Assembly: GCA_014843695.1 (NCBI GenBank)
Contig: CM026387.1
Coordinates: forward strand, 80,717,128-80,781,127
Length of the DNA stretch: 64,000 nucleotides
Direction: 5' to 3'
Origin: Archivesica marissinica
Lineage: Eukaryota; Mollusca; Bivalvia; Venerida; Vesicomyidae
Below the pieces are notes generated by a model that saw only the letters and a program-made list of their open reading frames with translations, did no database searches and was not told where the DNA came from. Position numbers and translations under genes: made by a program. Shown one piece after another: positions 25,501-40,500 of this stretch. Numbering within the stretch: position 1 is the first letter of the stretch; each line of letters begins with the position of its first letter.

Positions 25501-28500
25501 GATACTGCTATCTGGGACAATATGGGACAATATGGTACTGCTATCTGGGACAATATGGTACTGCTATCTGGGACAATATGGTACTGCTATCTGGGACAAG
25601 ATACTGCTATCTGGGACAATATGGGACAATATAGTACTGCTATCTGGGACAATATGGTACTGCTATCTGGGACAATATGGTACTGCTATCTGGGATAATA
25701 TGGTACTGCTATCTGGGACAATATGGTACTGCTATCTGGGACAATATGATACTGCTATCTGGGACAATATGGTACTGCTATCTGGGACATTATGATACTG
25801 CTATCTGGGACAATATGATACTGCTATCTGGGACAATATGGTACTGCTATCTGGGACAATATGGGACAATATGGTACTGCTATCTGGGACAATATGATAC
25901 TACTATCTGGGACAATATAGGACAATATGGTACTGATATCTGGGACAATATGGTACTACTATCTGGGACAATATGGTACTGTTATCTGGGACAATATGGT
26001 ACTGTTTTCTGGGACAATATGCTACTACTATCTGGGACAATATGGTACTGCTATCTGGGACATTATGGTACTACTATCTGGGAAACTATGGTACTGCTAT
26101 ATGGGACAATATGGTACTGCTATATGGGACAACATGGTACTGCTATCTGGGACAATATGGTACTGCTATCTGGGACAGTATGGTACTTCTATCTGGGACA
26201 ATATGGGACAATATGGTACTGCTATCTAGGACAATATGGGACAATATGGTACTGCTATCTGGGACAATATGGTACTGCTATCTGGGACAATATGATACTG
26301 CTATCTGGGACAATATGGGACAATATGGTACTGCTATCTGGGACATTATGATACTGCTATCTGGGACAATATGGAACTGCTATCTGGGACCATATGATAC
26401 TGCTATCTGGGACAATATGGGACAATATGGTACTGCTATCTGGGACAATATGGTACTGCTATCTGGGACAATATGGTACTGCTATCTGGGACAATATGGT
26501 ACTGCTATCTGGGACAATATGGGACAATATGGTACTGCTATCTGGGACAATATGATACTGCTATCTGGGACAATATGGTACTGCTATCTGGGACAATATG
26601 ATACTGCTATCTGGGACAATATGGATTACTGCTATCTGGGACAATATGATACTGCTATCTGGGACAATATGGTACTGCTATCTGGGACAATATGGTACTG
26701 CTATCTGGGACAATATGGTACTGCTATCTGGGACAATATGGTACTGCTATCTGGGACAATATGGTACTGCTATCTGGGACAATATGATACTGCTATCTGG
26801 GACAATATGGTACTGATATCTGGGACAATATGGTACTACTATCTGGGACAATATGGTACTGTTATCTGGGACAATATGGTACTGCTATCTGGGACAATAT
26901 GGTACTGCTATCTGGGACAATATGGTACTGCTATCTGGGACATTATGGTACTGCTATCTGGGACACTATGGTACTGCTATCTGGGACAACATGGTACTGC
27001 TATCTGGGACAATATGATCTGGGACAACATGGTACTGCTATCTGGGACAATATGATCTGGGACAACATGATACTGCTATCTGGGACAATATGGTACTGCT
27101 ATCTGGGACAATATGATACTGCTATCTGGGACAATATGGTACTGCTATCTGGGATATTATGGTACTGCTATCTGGGACAATATGATACTGCTATCTGGGA
27201 CAATATGGTACTGCTATCTGGGACAATATGGTACTGCTATCTGGGAAAATATGATACTGCTATCTGGGAAATATGGGACTGCTATCTGGGACAATATGGT
27301 ACTGCTATCTGGGACAATATGGTACTGCTATCTGGGACAATATGGTACTGCTATCTGGGATAATATGGTACTGCTATCTGGGACAATATTGTACTGCTAT
27401 CTGGGACAATATGGTATTGCTATCTGGGACAATATGGTACTGCTATTTGGGACAATATGGTAGTGCTATCTGGGACAATATGGGACAATATGGTACTGCT
27501 ATCTGGGACAATATGGGACAATATGGTACTGCTATCTGGGACAATATGGTACTGCTATCTGGGACAATATGGGACAATATAGTACTGCTATCTGGGACAA
27601 TATGGAACAATATGGTACTGCTATCTGGGACAATATGGTACTGCTATCTGGGACAATATGGTACTGCTATCTGGGACAATATGGTACTGCTATCTGGGAC
27701 AATATGGTACTGGTATCTGGGACAATATGGTACTGCTATCTGGGACAATATGATACTGCTCTCTGGGACAATATGGGACAGTATGGTACTGCTATCTGGG
27801 ACAATATGGGACAATATGGTACTGCTATCTGGGACAATATGGGACAATATGGTACTGCTATCTGGGACAATATGGTACTGCTATCTGGGACAATATGGGA
27901 CAATATGGTACTGCTATCTGGGACAATATGGGACTGTATCTGGGACTATGGTACTGCTATCTGGACAATATGGTACTGCTATCTGGGACAATCTGGTACT
28001 GCTATCTGGGACAATTGGTACTGTATGGAATATGGTACTGCTATCTGGACAATATGGGACAATATGGTACTGCTATCTGGGACATATTTACTGCTATCTG
28101 GGACAATATGGGACAATATGGTACTGCTATCTGGGACAATATGATACTGCTATCTGGGACAATATGGGACAATATGGTACTGCTATCTGGGACAATATGG
28201 GACAATATGGTACTGCTATCTGGGACAATATGGTACTGCTATCTGGGACAATATGGGACAATATGGTACTGCTATCTGGGACAATATGGGACAATATGGT
28301 ACTGCTATCTGGGACAATATGGGACAAATGTACTGCTATCTGGGACAATATGGTACTGCTATCTGGGACAATATGGAGTACTGCTATCTGGGACAATATG
28401 GGACAATATGGTACTGCTATCTGGGACAATATGGGACAATATGGTACTGCTATCTGGGACAATATGGTACTGCTATCTGGGACAATATGGGACAATATGG

Positions 28501-31500
28501 TACTGCTATCTGGGACAATATGGGACAATATGGTACTGCTATCTGGGACAATATGGTACTGCTATCTGGGACAATATGGGCAATATGGTACTGCTATCTG
28601 GGACAATATGGTACTGCTATCTGGGACAATATGGTACTGCTATCTGGGACAATATGGTACTGCTATCTGGGACAATATGGTACTGCTATCTGGGACAATA
28701 TGGGACAATATGGTACTGCTATCTGGGACAATATGGGACAATATGGTACTGCTATCTGGGACAATATGGTACTGCTATCTGGGACAATATGAATGTACTG
28801 CTATCTGGGACAATATGGGTTACTGCTATCTGGGACAATATGGGACAATATGGTACTGCTATCTGGGACAATATGGTACTGCTATCTGGGACAATATGGG
28901 ACAGTATGGTACTGCTATCTGGGACAATATGGGACAATATGGTACTGCTATCTGGGACAATATGGGACAATATGGTACTGCTATCTGGGACAATATGGTA
29001 CTGCTATCTGGGACAATATGGGACAATATGGTACTGCTATCTGGGACAATATGATACTGCTATCTGGGACAATATGGGACAGTATGGTACTGCTATCTGG
29101 GACAATATGGTACTGCTATCTGGGACAATATGGGACAATATGGGACAATATGGTACTGCTATCTGGGACAATATGGGACAATATGGTACTGCTATCTGGG
29201 ACAATATGGTACTGCTATCTGGGACAATATGGGACAATATGGTACTGCTATCTGGGACATTATGATACTGCTATCTGGGACAATATGGTACTGCTATCTG
29301 GGACCATATGATACTGCTATCTGGGACAATATGGGACAATATGGTACTGCTATCTGGGACAATATGGTACTGCTATCTGGGACAATATGGGACAATATGG
29401 TACTGCTATCTGGAACAATATGGGACAATATGGTACTGCCATCTGGGACAATATGGGACAATATGGTACTGCTATCTGGGACAATATGGGACAATATGGT
29501 ACTGCTATCTGGGACAATATGGTACTGCTATCTGGGACAATATGGGACAGTATGGTACTGCTATCTGGGACAATATGGGACAATATGGTACTGCTATCTG
29601 GGACAATATGGGACAATATGGTACTGCTATCTGGGACAATATGGGACAATATGGTACTGCTATCTGGGACAATATGGTACTGCTATCTGGGACAATATGA
29701 GACTGCTATCTGGGACAATATGGGACAATATGGTACTGCTATCTGGGACATTATGATACTGCTATCTGGGACAATATGGGACAATATGGTACTGCTATCT
29801 GGGACCATATGATACTGCTATCTGGGACAATATGGGACAATATGGTACTGCTATCTGGGACAATATGGTACTGCTATCTGGGACAATATGGTACTGCTAT
29901 CTGGGACAATATGGGACAGTATGGTACTGCTATCTGGGACAATATGGGACAATAGGGTACTGCTATCTGGGACAATATGGGACAATATGGTACTGCTATC
30001 TGGGACAATATCGTACTGCTATCTGGGACAATATGGGACAATATGGTACTGCTATCTGGGACATTATGATACTGCTATCTGTGACAATATGGGACAATAT
30101 GGTACTGCTATCTGGGACAATATGATACTGCTATCTGGGACAATATGATACTGCAATCTGGGACAATATGATACTGCTATCTGGGACAATATGATACTGC
30201 TATCTGGGACAATATGATACTGCTATCTGGGACAATATGGTACTGCTATCTGGGACAATATGGTACTGCTATCTGGGACAATATGATACTGCTATCTGGG
30301 ACAATATGGTACTGCTATCTGGGACAATATGATACTGCTATCTGGGACAATATGATACTGCTATCTGGGACAATATGATACTGCTATCTGGGACAATATG
30401 ATACTGCTATCTGGGACAATATGATACTGCTATCTGGGACAATATGATACTGCTATCTGGGACAATATGATACTGCAATCTGGGACAATATGATACTGCT
30501 ATCTGGGACAATATGATACTGCTATCTGGGACAATATGGTACTACTATCTAGGACAATATGGTACTGCTATCTGGGACAATATGGTACTGCTATCTGGGT
30601 CAATATGGGACAATATCGTACTGCTATCTGGGACAATATGGGACAATATGGTACTGCTATCTGGGACAATATGGGACAATATGGTACTGCTATCTGGGAC
30701 AATATGATACTGCTATCTGGACAACATGATACTGCTATCTGGGACAATATGGGACAATATGGTACTGCTATCTGGGACAATATGGGACAATATGGTACTG
30801 CTATCTGGGACAATATCATACTGCTATCTGGGACAATATAGTACTGCTATCTGGGACAATATGGGACAATATGGTACTGCTTTCTGGGACAATATGATAC
30901 TGCTATCTGGGACAACATGATACTACTATCTGGGACAATATAGGGCAATATTGTACTGCTATCTGGGACAATATGGGACTGCTATCTGGGACAATATGGT
31001 ACTGCTATCTGGGACAATATCGTACTGCTATCTGGGAGAATATGGTACTGCTATCTGGGATAATATGGTACTGCTATTTGGGACAATATGGTACTGCTAT
31101 CTGGGACAATATGGTACTGCTATCTGGGACAATATGGTACTGCTATCTGGGACAATATGGTACTGCTATCTGGGACAATATGGTACTGCTATCTGGGACA
31201 ATATGGTACTGCTAACTGGGACAATATGGTACTGCTATCTGGGACAATATGGGACAATATGGTACTGCTATCTGGGACAATATGGTACTGCTATCTGGGA
31301 CAATATGGTACTGCTATCTGGGACAATATGGTACTGCTATCTGGGACAATATGGTACTGCTATCTGGGAAAATATGGTACTGCTATCTGGGACAATATGA
31401 TACTGCTATCTGGGACAATATGATACTGCTATCTGGGAAAATATGATACTGCTATCTGGGATAATATGATACTGCTATCTGGGAAAATATGATACTGCAA

Positions 31501-34500
31501 TCTGGGACAATATGATACTGATATCTGGGACAATATGATACTGCTATCTGGGACAATATGATACTGCAATCTGGGACAATATGATACTGCTATCTGGGAC
31601 AATATGGGACAGTATGGTACTACTATCTAGTACAATATGGTACTGCTATCTGGGACAATATGGTACTGCTATCTGGGACAATATGGTACTGCTATCTGGG
31701 TCAATATCGGACAATATCGTACTGCTATCTGGGACAATATGGGACAATATGGTACTGCTATCTGGGACATTATGGTACTGCTATCTGGGACAATATGATA
31801 CTGCTATCTGGGACAACATGACACTGCTATCTGGGACAATATGGGACAATATGGTACTGCTATCTGGGACAATATGGGACAATATGGTACTGCTATCTGG
31901 GACAATATGGTACTGCTATCTGGGACAATATGGGACAATATGGTACTGCTATCTGGGACAACATGATACTACTATCTGGGACAATATGGGACAATATGGT
32001 ACTGCTATCTGGGACAATATGGGACTGCTATCTGGGACAATATGGTACTGCTATCTGGGACAATATGGTACTGCTATCTGGGACAATATGGTACTAGTAT
32101 CTGGGACAATATGGTACTGCTATTTGGGACAATATGGTACTGCTATCTGGGACAATATGGTACTGCTATCTGGGACAATATGATACTGCTATCTGGGACA
32201 ATATTACTGATATCTGGGACAATATGATACTGCAATCTGGGTCAATATGGTACTGCTATCTGGGACAATATGGTACTGCTATCTGGGACAATATGGTACT
32301 GCTATCTGGGACAATATGATACTGCAATCTGGGACAATATGGTACTGCTATCTGGGACAATATGGTACTGCTATCTGGGACAATATGGTACTGCTATCTG
32401 GGACAATATGGTACTGCTATCTGGGACAATATGATACTGCAATCTGGGACAATATGATACTGCAATCTGGGACAATATGATACTGCTATCTAGGACAATA
32501 TGATACCGCTATCTGGGACAATATGATACTGCTATCTGGGACAACATGATACTGCAATCTGGGACAATATGATACTGCTATCTGGGACAATATGATACTG
32601 CAATCTGGGACAATATGATACTGCTATCTGGGACAATATGATACTGCTATCTGGGACAACATGGTACTGCTATCTGGGACAATATGATACTGCTATCTGG
32701 GACAATATGGTACTGCTATCTGGGACAATATGATACTGCAATCTGGGACAATATGATACTGCTATCTAGGACAATATGATACCGCTATCTGGGACAATAT
32801 GATACTGCTATCTGGGACAACATGATACTGCAATCTGGGACAATATGACACTACTATCTGGGACAATATGACACTACTATCTGGGACAATATGATACTGC
32901 AATCTGGGACAATATGATACTGCAATCTGGGACAATATGATACTGCTATCTGAGACAATATGGGACAGTATGGTACTACTATCTAGGACAATATGGTACT
33001 GCTATCTGGGACAATATGGTACTGCTATCTGGGTCAATATGGGACAATATCGTACTGCTATCTGGGACAATATGGGACAATATGGTACTGCTATCTGGGA
33101 CAATATGGGACAATATGGTACTGCTATCTGGGACAATATGATACTGCTATCTGGACAACATGATACTGCTATCTGGGACAATATGGGACAATATGGTACT
33201 GCTATCTGGGACAATATGGGACAATATGGTACTGCTATCTGGGACAATATCATACTGCTATCTGGGACAATATAGTACTGCTATCTGGGACAATATGGGA
33301 CAATATGGTACTGCTTTCTGGGACAATATGATACTGCTATCTGGGACAACATGATACTACTATCTGGGACAATATAGGGCAATATTGTACTGCTATCTGG
33401 GACAATATGGGACTGCTATCTGGGACAATATGGTACTGCTATCTGGGACAATATCGTACTGCTATCTAGGAGAATATGGTACTGCTATCTGGGATAATAT
33501 GGTACTGCTATTTGGGACAATATGGTACTGCTATCTGGGACAATATGGTACTGCTATCTGGGACAATATGGTACTGCTATCTGGGACAATATGGTACTGC
33601 TATCTGGGACAATATGGTACTGCTATCTGGGACAATATGGTACTGCTATCTGGGACAATATGGTACTGCTATCTGGGACAATATGGGACAATATGGTACT
33701 GCTATCTGGGACAATATGGTACTGCTATCTGGGACAATATGGTACTGCTATCTGGGACAATATGGTACTGCTATCTGGGACAATATGGTACTGCTATCTG
33801 GGACAATATGATACTGCTATCTGGGACAATATGATACTGCTATCTGGGACAATATGGTACTGCTATCTGGGACAATATGGGACAATATGGGACAATATGG
33901 TACTGCTATCTGGGACACTATGGTACTGCTATCTGGGACAGTATGGTACTGCTATCTGGGACAATATGGGACAATATGGTACTGCTATCTAGGACAATAT
34001 GGGACAATATGGTACTGCTATCTGGGACAATATGGTACTGCTATCTGGGACAATATGGGACAATATGGTACTGCTATCTGGGACAATATGATACTGCTAT
34101 CTGGGACAATATGGGACAATATGGTACTGCTATCTGGGACATTATGATACTGCTATCTGGGACAATATGGTACTGCTATCTGGGACCATATGATACTGCT
34201 ATCTGGGACAATATGGGACAATATAGTACTGCTATCTGGGACAATATGGTACTGCTATCTGGGACAATATGGTACTGCTATCTGGGATAATATGGTACTG
34301 CTATCTGGGACAATATGGTACTGCTATCTGGGACAATATGATACTGCTATCTGGGACAATATGGTACTGCTATCTGGGACATTATGATACTGCTATCTGG
34401 GACAATATGATACCGCTATCTGGGACAATATGGTACTGCTATCTGGGACAATATGGGACAATATGGTACTGCTATCTGGGACAATATGATACTACTATCT

Positions 34501-37500
34501 GGGACAATATAGGACAATATGGTACTGATATCTGGGACAATATGGTACTACTATCTGGGACAATATGGTACTGTTATCTGGGACAATATGGTACTGTTTT
34601 CTGGGACAATATGCTACTACTATCTGGGACAATATGGTACTGCTATCTGGGACATTATGGTACTACTATCTGGGAAACTTTGGTACTGCTATATGGGACA
34701 ATATGGTACTGCTATATGGGACAACATGGTACTGCTATCTGGGACAATATGGTACTGCTATCTGGGACAGTATGGTACTTCTATCTGGGACAATATGGGA
34801 CAATATGGTACTGCTATCTAGGACAATATGGGACAATATGGTACTGCTATCTGGGACAATATGGTACTGCTATCTGGGACAATATGATACTGCTATCTGG
34901 GACAATATGGGACAATATGGTACTGCTATCTGGGACAATATGATACTGCTATCTGGGACAATATGGTACTGCTATCTGGGACAATATGATACTGCTATCT
35001 GGGGTACTGCTATCTGGGACAATATGGGACAATATGGTACTGCTATCTGGGACAATATGGGACAATATGGTACTGCTATCTGGGACAATATGGGACAATA
35101 TGGTACTGCTATCTGGGACAATATGGTACTGCTATCTGGGACAATATGGGACAGTATGGTACTGCTATCTGGGACAATATGGGAAAATATGGGACAATAT
35201 GGTACTGCTATCTGGGATAATATGGGACAATATGGTACTGCTATCTGGGACAATATGGTACTGCTATCTGGGACAATATGGGACAATATGGTACTGCTAT
35301 CTGGGACATTATGATACTGCTATCTGGGACAATATGGGACAATATGGTACTGCTATCTGGGACAATATGATACTGCTATCTGGGACAATATGGGACAATA
35401 TGGTACTGCTATCTGGGACAATATGGTACTGCTATCTGGGACAATATGGTACTGCTATCTGGGACAATATGGTACTGCTATCTGGGACAATATGGTACTG
35501 CTATCTGGGACAATATGGGACAATATGGTACGTATGGGACAATATGGGACAATATGGTACTGCTATCTGGGACAATATGGTACTGCTATCTGGGACAATA
35601 TGGTACTGCTATCTGGGACAATATGGTACTGCTATCTGGGACAATATGGCATGGTACTGCTATCTGGGACAATATGGACAATATGGTACTGCTATCTGGG
35701 ACAATATGGGACAATATGGTACTGCTATCTGGGACAATATGGTACTGCTATCTGGGACAATATGGGACAATATGGTACTGCTATCTGGGACAATATGGTA
35801 CTGCTATCTGGGAATATGGGACAATATGGTACTGCTATCTGGGACAATATGATACTGCTATCTGGGACAATATGATACTGCTATCTGGGACAATATGGTA
35901 CTGCTATCTGGGACAATATGGTACTGCTATCTGGGACAATATGGTACTGCTATCTGGGACAATATGGTACTGCTATCTGGGACAATATGGTACTGCTATC
36001 TGGGACAATATGGTACTGCTATCTGGGACAATATGGTACTGCTATCTGGGACAATATGATACTGCTATCTGGGACAATATGGTACTGCTATCTGGGACAA
36101 TATGGTACTGCTATCTGGGACAATATGGTACTGCTATCTGGGACAATATGGACTACTATCTGGGACAAATGTACTGCAATCTGGGACAATATGGTACTGC
36201 TATCTGGGACAATATGATACTGCTATCTGGGACAATATGGGACAGTATGGTACTACTATCTAGGACAATATGGTACTGCTATCTGGGACAATATGGTACT
36301 GCTATCTGGGACAATATGGGACAATATGGTACTGCTATCTGGGACAATATGGGACAATATGGTACTGCTATCTGGGACAATATGGGACAATATGGTACTG
36401 CTATCTGGGACAATATGGTACTGCTATCTGGGACAATATGGTACTGCTATCTGGGACAATATGGTACTGCTATCTGGGACAATATGGTACTGCTATCTGG
36501 GACAATATGGGACANNNNNNNNNNNNNNNNNNNNNNNNNNNNNNNNNNNNNNNNNNNNNNNNNNNNNNNNNNNNNNNNNNNNNNNNNNNNNNNNNNNNNN
36601 NNNNNNNNNNNNNNNNNNNNNNNNNNNNNNNNNNNNNNNNNNNNNNNNNNNNNNNNNNNNNNNNNNNNNNNNNNNNNNNNNNNNNNNNNNNNNNNNNNNN
36701 NNNNNNNNNNNNNNNNNNNNNNNNNNNNNNNNNNNNNNNNNNNNNNNNNNNNNNNNNNNNNNNNNNNNNNNNNNNNNNNNNNNNNNNNNNNNNNNNNNNN
36801 NNNNNNNNNNNNNNNNNNNNNNNNNNNNNNNNNNNNNNNNNNNNNNNNNNNNNNNNNNNNNNNNNNNNNNNNNNNNNNNNNNNNNNNNNNNNNNNNNNNN
36901 NNNNNNNNNNNNNNNNNNNNNNNNNNNNNNNNNNNNNNNNNNNNNNNNNNNNNNNNNNNNNNNNNNNNNNNNNNNNNNNNNNNNNNNNNNNNNNNNNNNN
37001 NNNNNNNNNNNNNNNNNNNNNNNNNNNNNNNNNNNNNNNNNNNNNNNNNNNNNNNNNNNNNNNNNNNNNNNNNNNNNNNNNNNNNNNNNNNNNNNNNNNN
37101 NNNNNNNNNNNNNNNNNNNNNNNNNNNNNNNNNNNNNNNNNNNNNNNNNNNNNNNNNNNNNNNNNNNNNNNNNNNNNNNNNNNNNNNNNNNNNNNNNNNN
37201 NNNNNNNNNNNNNNNNNNNNNNNNNNNNNNNNNNNNNNNNNNNNNNNNNNNNNNNNNNNNNNNNNNNNNNNNNNNNNNNNNNNNNNNNNNNNNNNNNNNN
37301 NNNNNNNNNNNNNNNNNNNNNNNNNNNNNNNNNNNNNNNNNNNNNNNNNNNNNNNNNNNNNNNNNNNNNNNNNNNNNNNNNNNNNNNNNNNNNNNNNNNN
37401 NNNNNNNNNNNNNNNNNNNNNNNNNNNNNNNNNNNNNNNNNNNNNNNNNNNNNNNNNNNNNNNNNNNNNNNNNNNNNNNNNNNNNNNNNNNNNNNNNNNN

Positions 37501-40500
37501 NNNNNNNNNNNNNNCTGGGACATTATGATACTGCTATCTGGGACAATATGGGACAATATGGTACTGCTATCTGGGACAATATGATACTGCTATCTGGGAC
37601 AATATGGGACAATATGGTACTGCTATCTGGGACAATATGGTACTGCTATCTGGGACAATATGGTACTGCTATCTGGGACAATATGGTACTGCTATCTGGG
37701 ACAATATGATACTGCTATCTGGGACAATATGATACTGCTATCTGGGGCAATATGATACTGCTATGTGGGACAATATGGTACTGCTATCTGGGACAATATG
37801 GTACTGCTATCTGGGACAATATGATACCTCTATCTGGGACAATATGGGACAGTATGGTACTGCTATCTGGGACAATATGATACTGCTATCTGGGACAATA
37901 TGATACTGCTATCTGGGACAATATGGGACAGTATGGTACTGCTATATGGGACAATATGGTACTGCTATCTGGGACAATATGGTACTGCTATCTGGGACAA
38001 TATGGTACTGCTATCTGGGACAATATGGTACTGCTATCTGGGACAATATGGGACAATATGGTACTGCTATCTGGGACAATATGGTACTGCTATCTGGGAC
38101 AATATGGTACTGCTATCTGGGACAATATGGGACAGATGGTACTGCTATTGGGACAATATGGTACTGCTATCTGGGACAATGGGACAATATGGTACTGCTA
38201 TCTGGGACAATATGGTACTGCTATCTGGGACAATATGGGACAGTATGGTACTGCTATCTGGGACAATATGGGACAATATGGTACTGCTATCTGGGACAAT
38301 ATGGTACTGCTATTTGGGACAATATGATACTGCTATCTGGGACAATATGATACTGCTATCTGGGGCAATATGATACTGCTATGTGGGACAATATGGTACT
38401 GCTATCTGGGACAATATGGTACTGCTATCTGGGACAATATGATACCTCTATCTGGGACAATATGGGACAGTATGGTACTGCTATCTGGGACAATATGATA
38501 CTGCTATCTGGGCCAATATAATACTGCTATCTGGGACAATATGGGACAGTATGGTACTGCTATCTGGGACAATATGGGACACTATGGGACAATATGGTAC
38601 TGCTATCTGGGACAATATGGTACTGCTATCTGGGACAATTGGACAATATGTACTGCTATCTGGGACAATATGGGACAATATGGTACTGCTATCGGGAAAT
38701 AGGACAATATGGTACTGCTATCTGGGACAATATGGTACTGCTATCTGGGACAATATGGGACAGTATGGTACTGCTATCTGGGACAATATGGGACAATATG
38801 GTACTGCTATCTGGGACAATATGGGACAATATGGTACTGCTATCTGGGACAATATGGTACTGCTATCTGGGACAATATGGGACAGTATGGTACTGCTATC
38901 TGGGACAATATGGGACAATATGGTACTGCTATCTGGGACAATATGGGACAATATGGTACTGCTATCTGGGACAATATGGTACTGCTATCTGGGACAATAT
39001 GGGACAGTATGGTACTGCTATCTGGGACAATATGGGACAATATGGTACTGCTATCTGGGACAATATGGGACAATATGGTACTGCTATCTGGGACAATATG
39101 GTACTGCTATCTGGGACAATATGGGACAATATGGTACTGCTATCTGGGACAATATGATACTGCTATCTGGGACAATATGGGACAATATGGTACTGCTATC
39201 TGGGACATTATCATACTGCTATCTGGGACAATATGGGACAATATGATACTGCTATCTGGGACAATATGATACTGCTATCTGGGACAATATGATACTGCTA
39301 TCTAGGACAACATGGTACTGCTATCTGGGTCAACATGATACTGCTATCTGGGACAACATGATACTGATATCAGGGACAATATGATACTGCAATCTGGGAC
39401 AATATGATACTGCTATCTGGGACAATATGATACTGCTATCTGGGATAATATGATACTGCTATCTGGGACAACATGATACTGTAATCTGGGACAATATGAT
39501 ACTGCTATCTGGGACAATATGATACCGCAATCTGGGACAATATGATACTGCAATCTGGGACAATATGATACTGCTATCTGGGACAATATGGGACAGTATG
39601 GTACTACTATCTAGGACAATATGGTACTGCTATCTGGGTCAATATGGGACAATATCGTACTGCTATCTGGGACAATATGGGACAATATGGTACTGCTATC
39701 TGGGACAATATTGGACAATATGGTACTACTATCTGGGACAATATGATACTGCTATCTGGGACAATATGGTACTGCTATCTGGGACAATATGGTACTGCTA
39801 TCTGGGACAATATGATACTGCTATCTGGGACAATATGGTACTGCTATCTGGGATATTATGGTACTGCTATCTGGGACAACATGGTACTGCTATCTGGGAC
39901 AATATGATACTGCTATCTGGGACAATATGGTACTGCTATCTGGGACAATATGATACTGCTATCTGGGACAATATGGTACTGCTATCTGGGACAATATGAT
40001 ACTGCTATCTGGGACAATATGATACTGCTATCTGGGACAATATGATACTGCTATCTAGGACAATATGGTACTGCTATCTGGGTCAACATGATACTGCTAT
40101 CTGGGACAACATGATACTGATATCTGGGACAATATGATACTGCTATCTGGGACAATATGATACTGCTATCTGGGACAATATCATACTGCTATCTGGGACA
40201 ATATGATACTGCTATCTGGGACAATATGGGACAATATGGTACTGCTATCTGGGACAATATGGGACAATATGGTACTGCTATCTGGGACAATATGGTACTG
40301 CTATCTGGGACAATATAGTACTGCTATCTGGGACAATATGGGACAATATGGTACTGCTTTCTGGGACAATATGATACTGCTATCTGGGACAACATGATAC
40401 TACTATCTGGGACAATATGGGGCAATATGGTACTGCTATCTGGGACAATATGGGACTGCTATCTGGAACAATATGGTACTGCTATCTGGGACAATATGGT

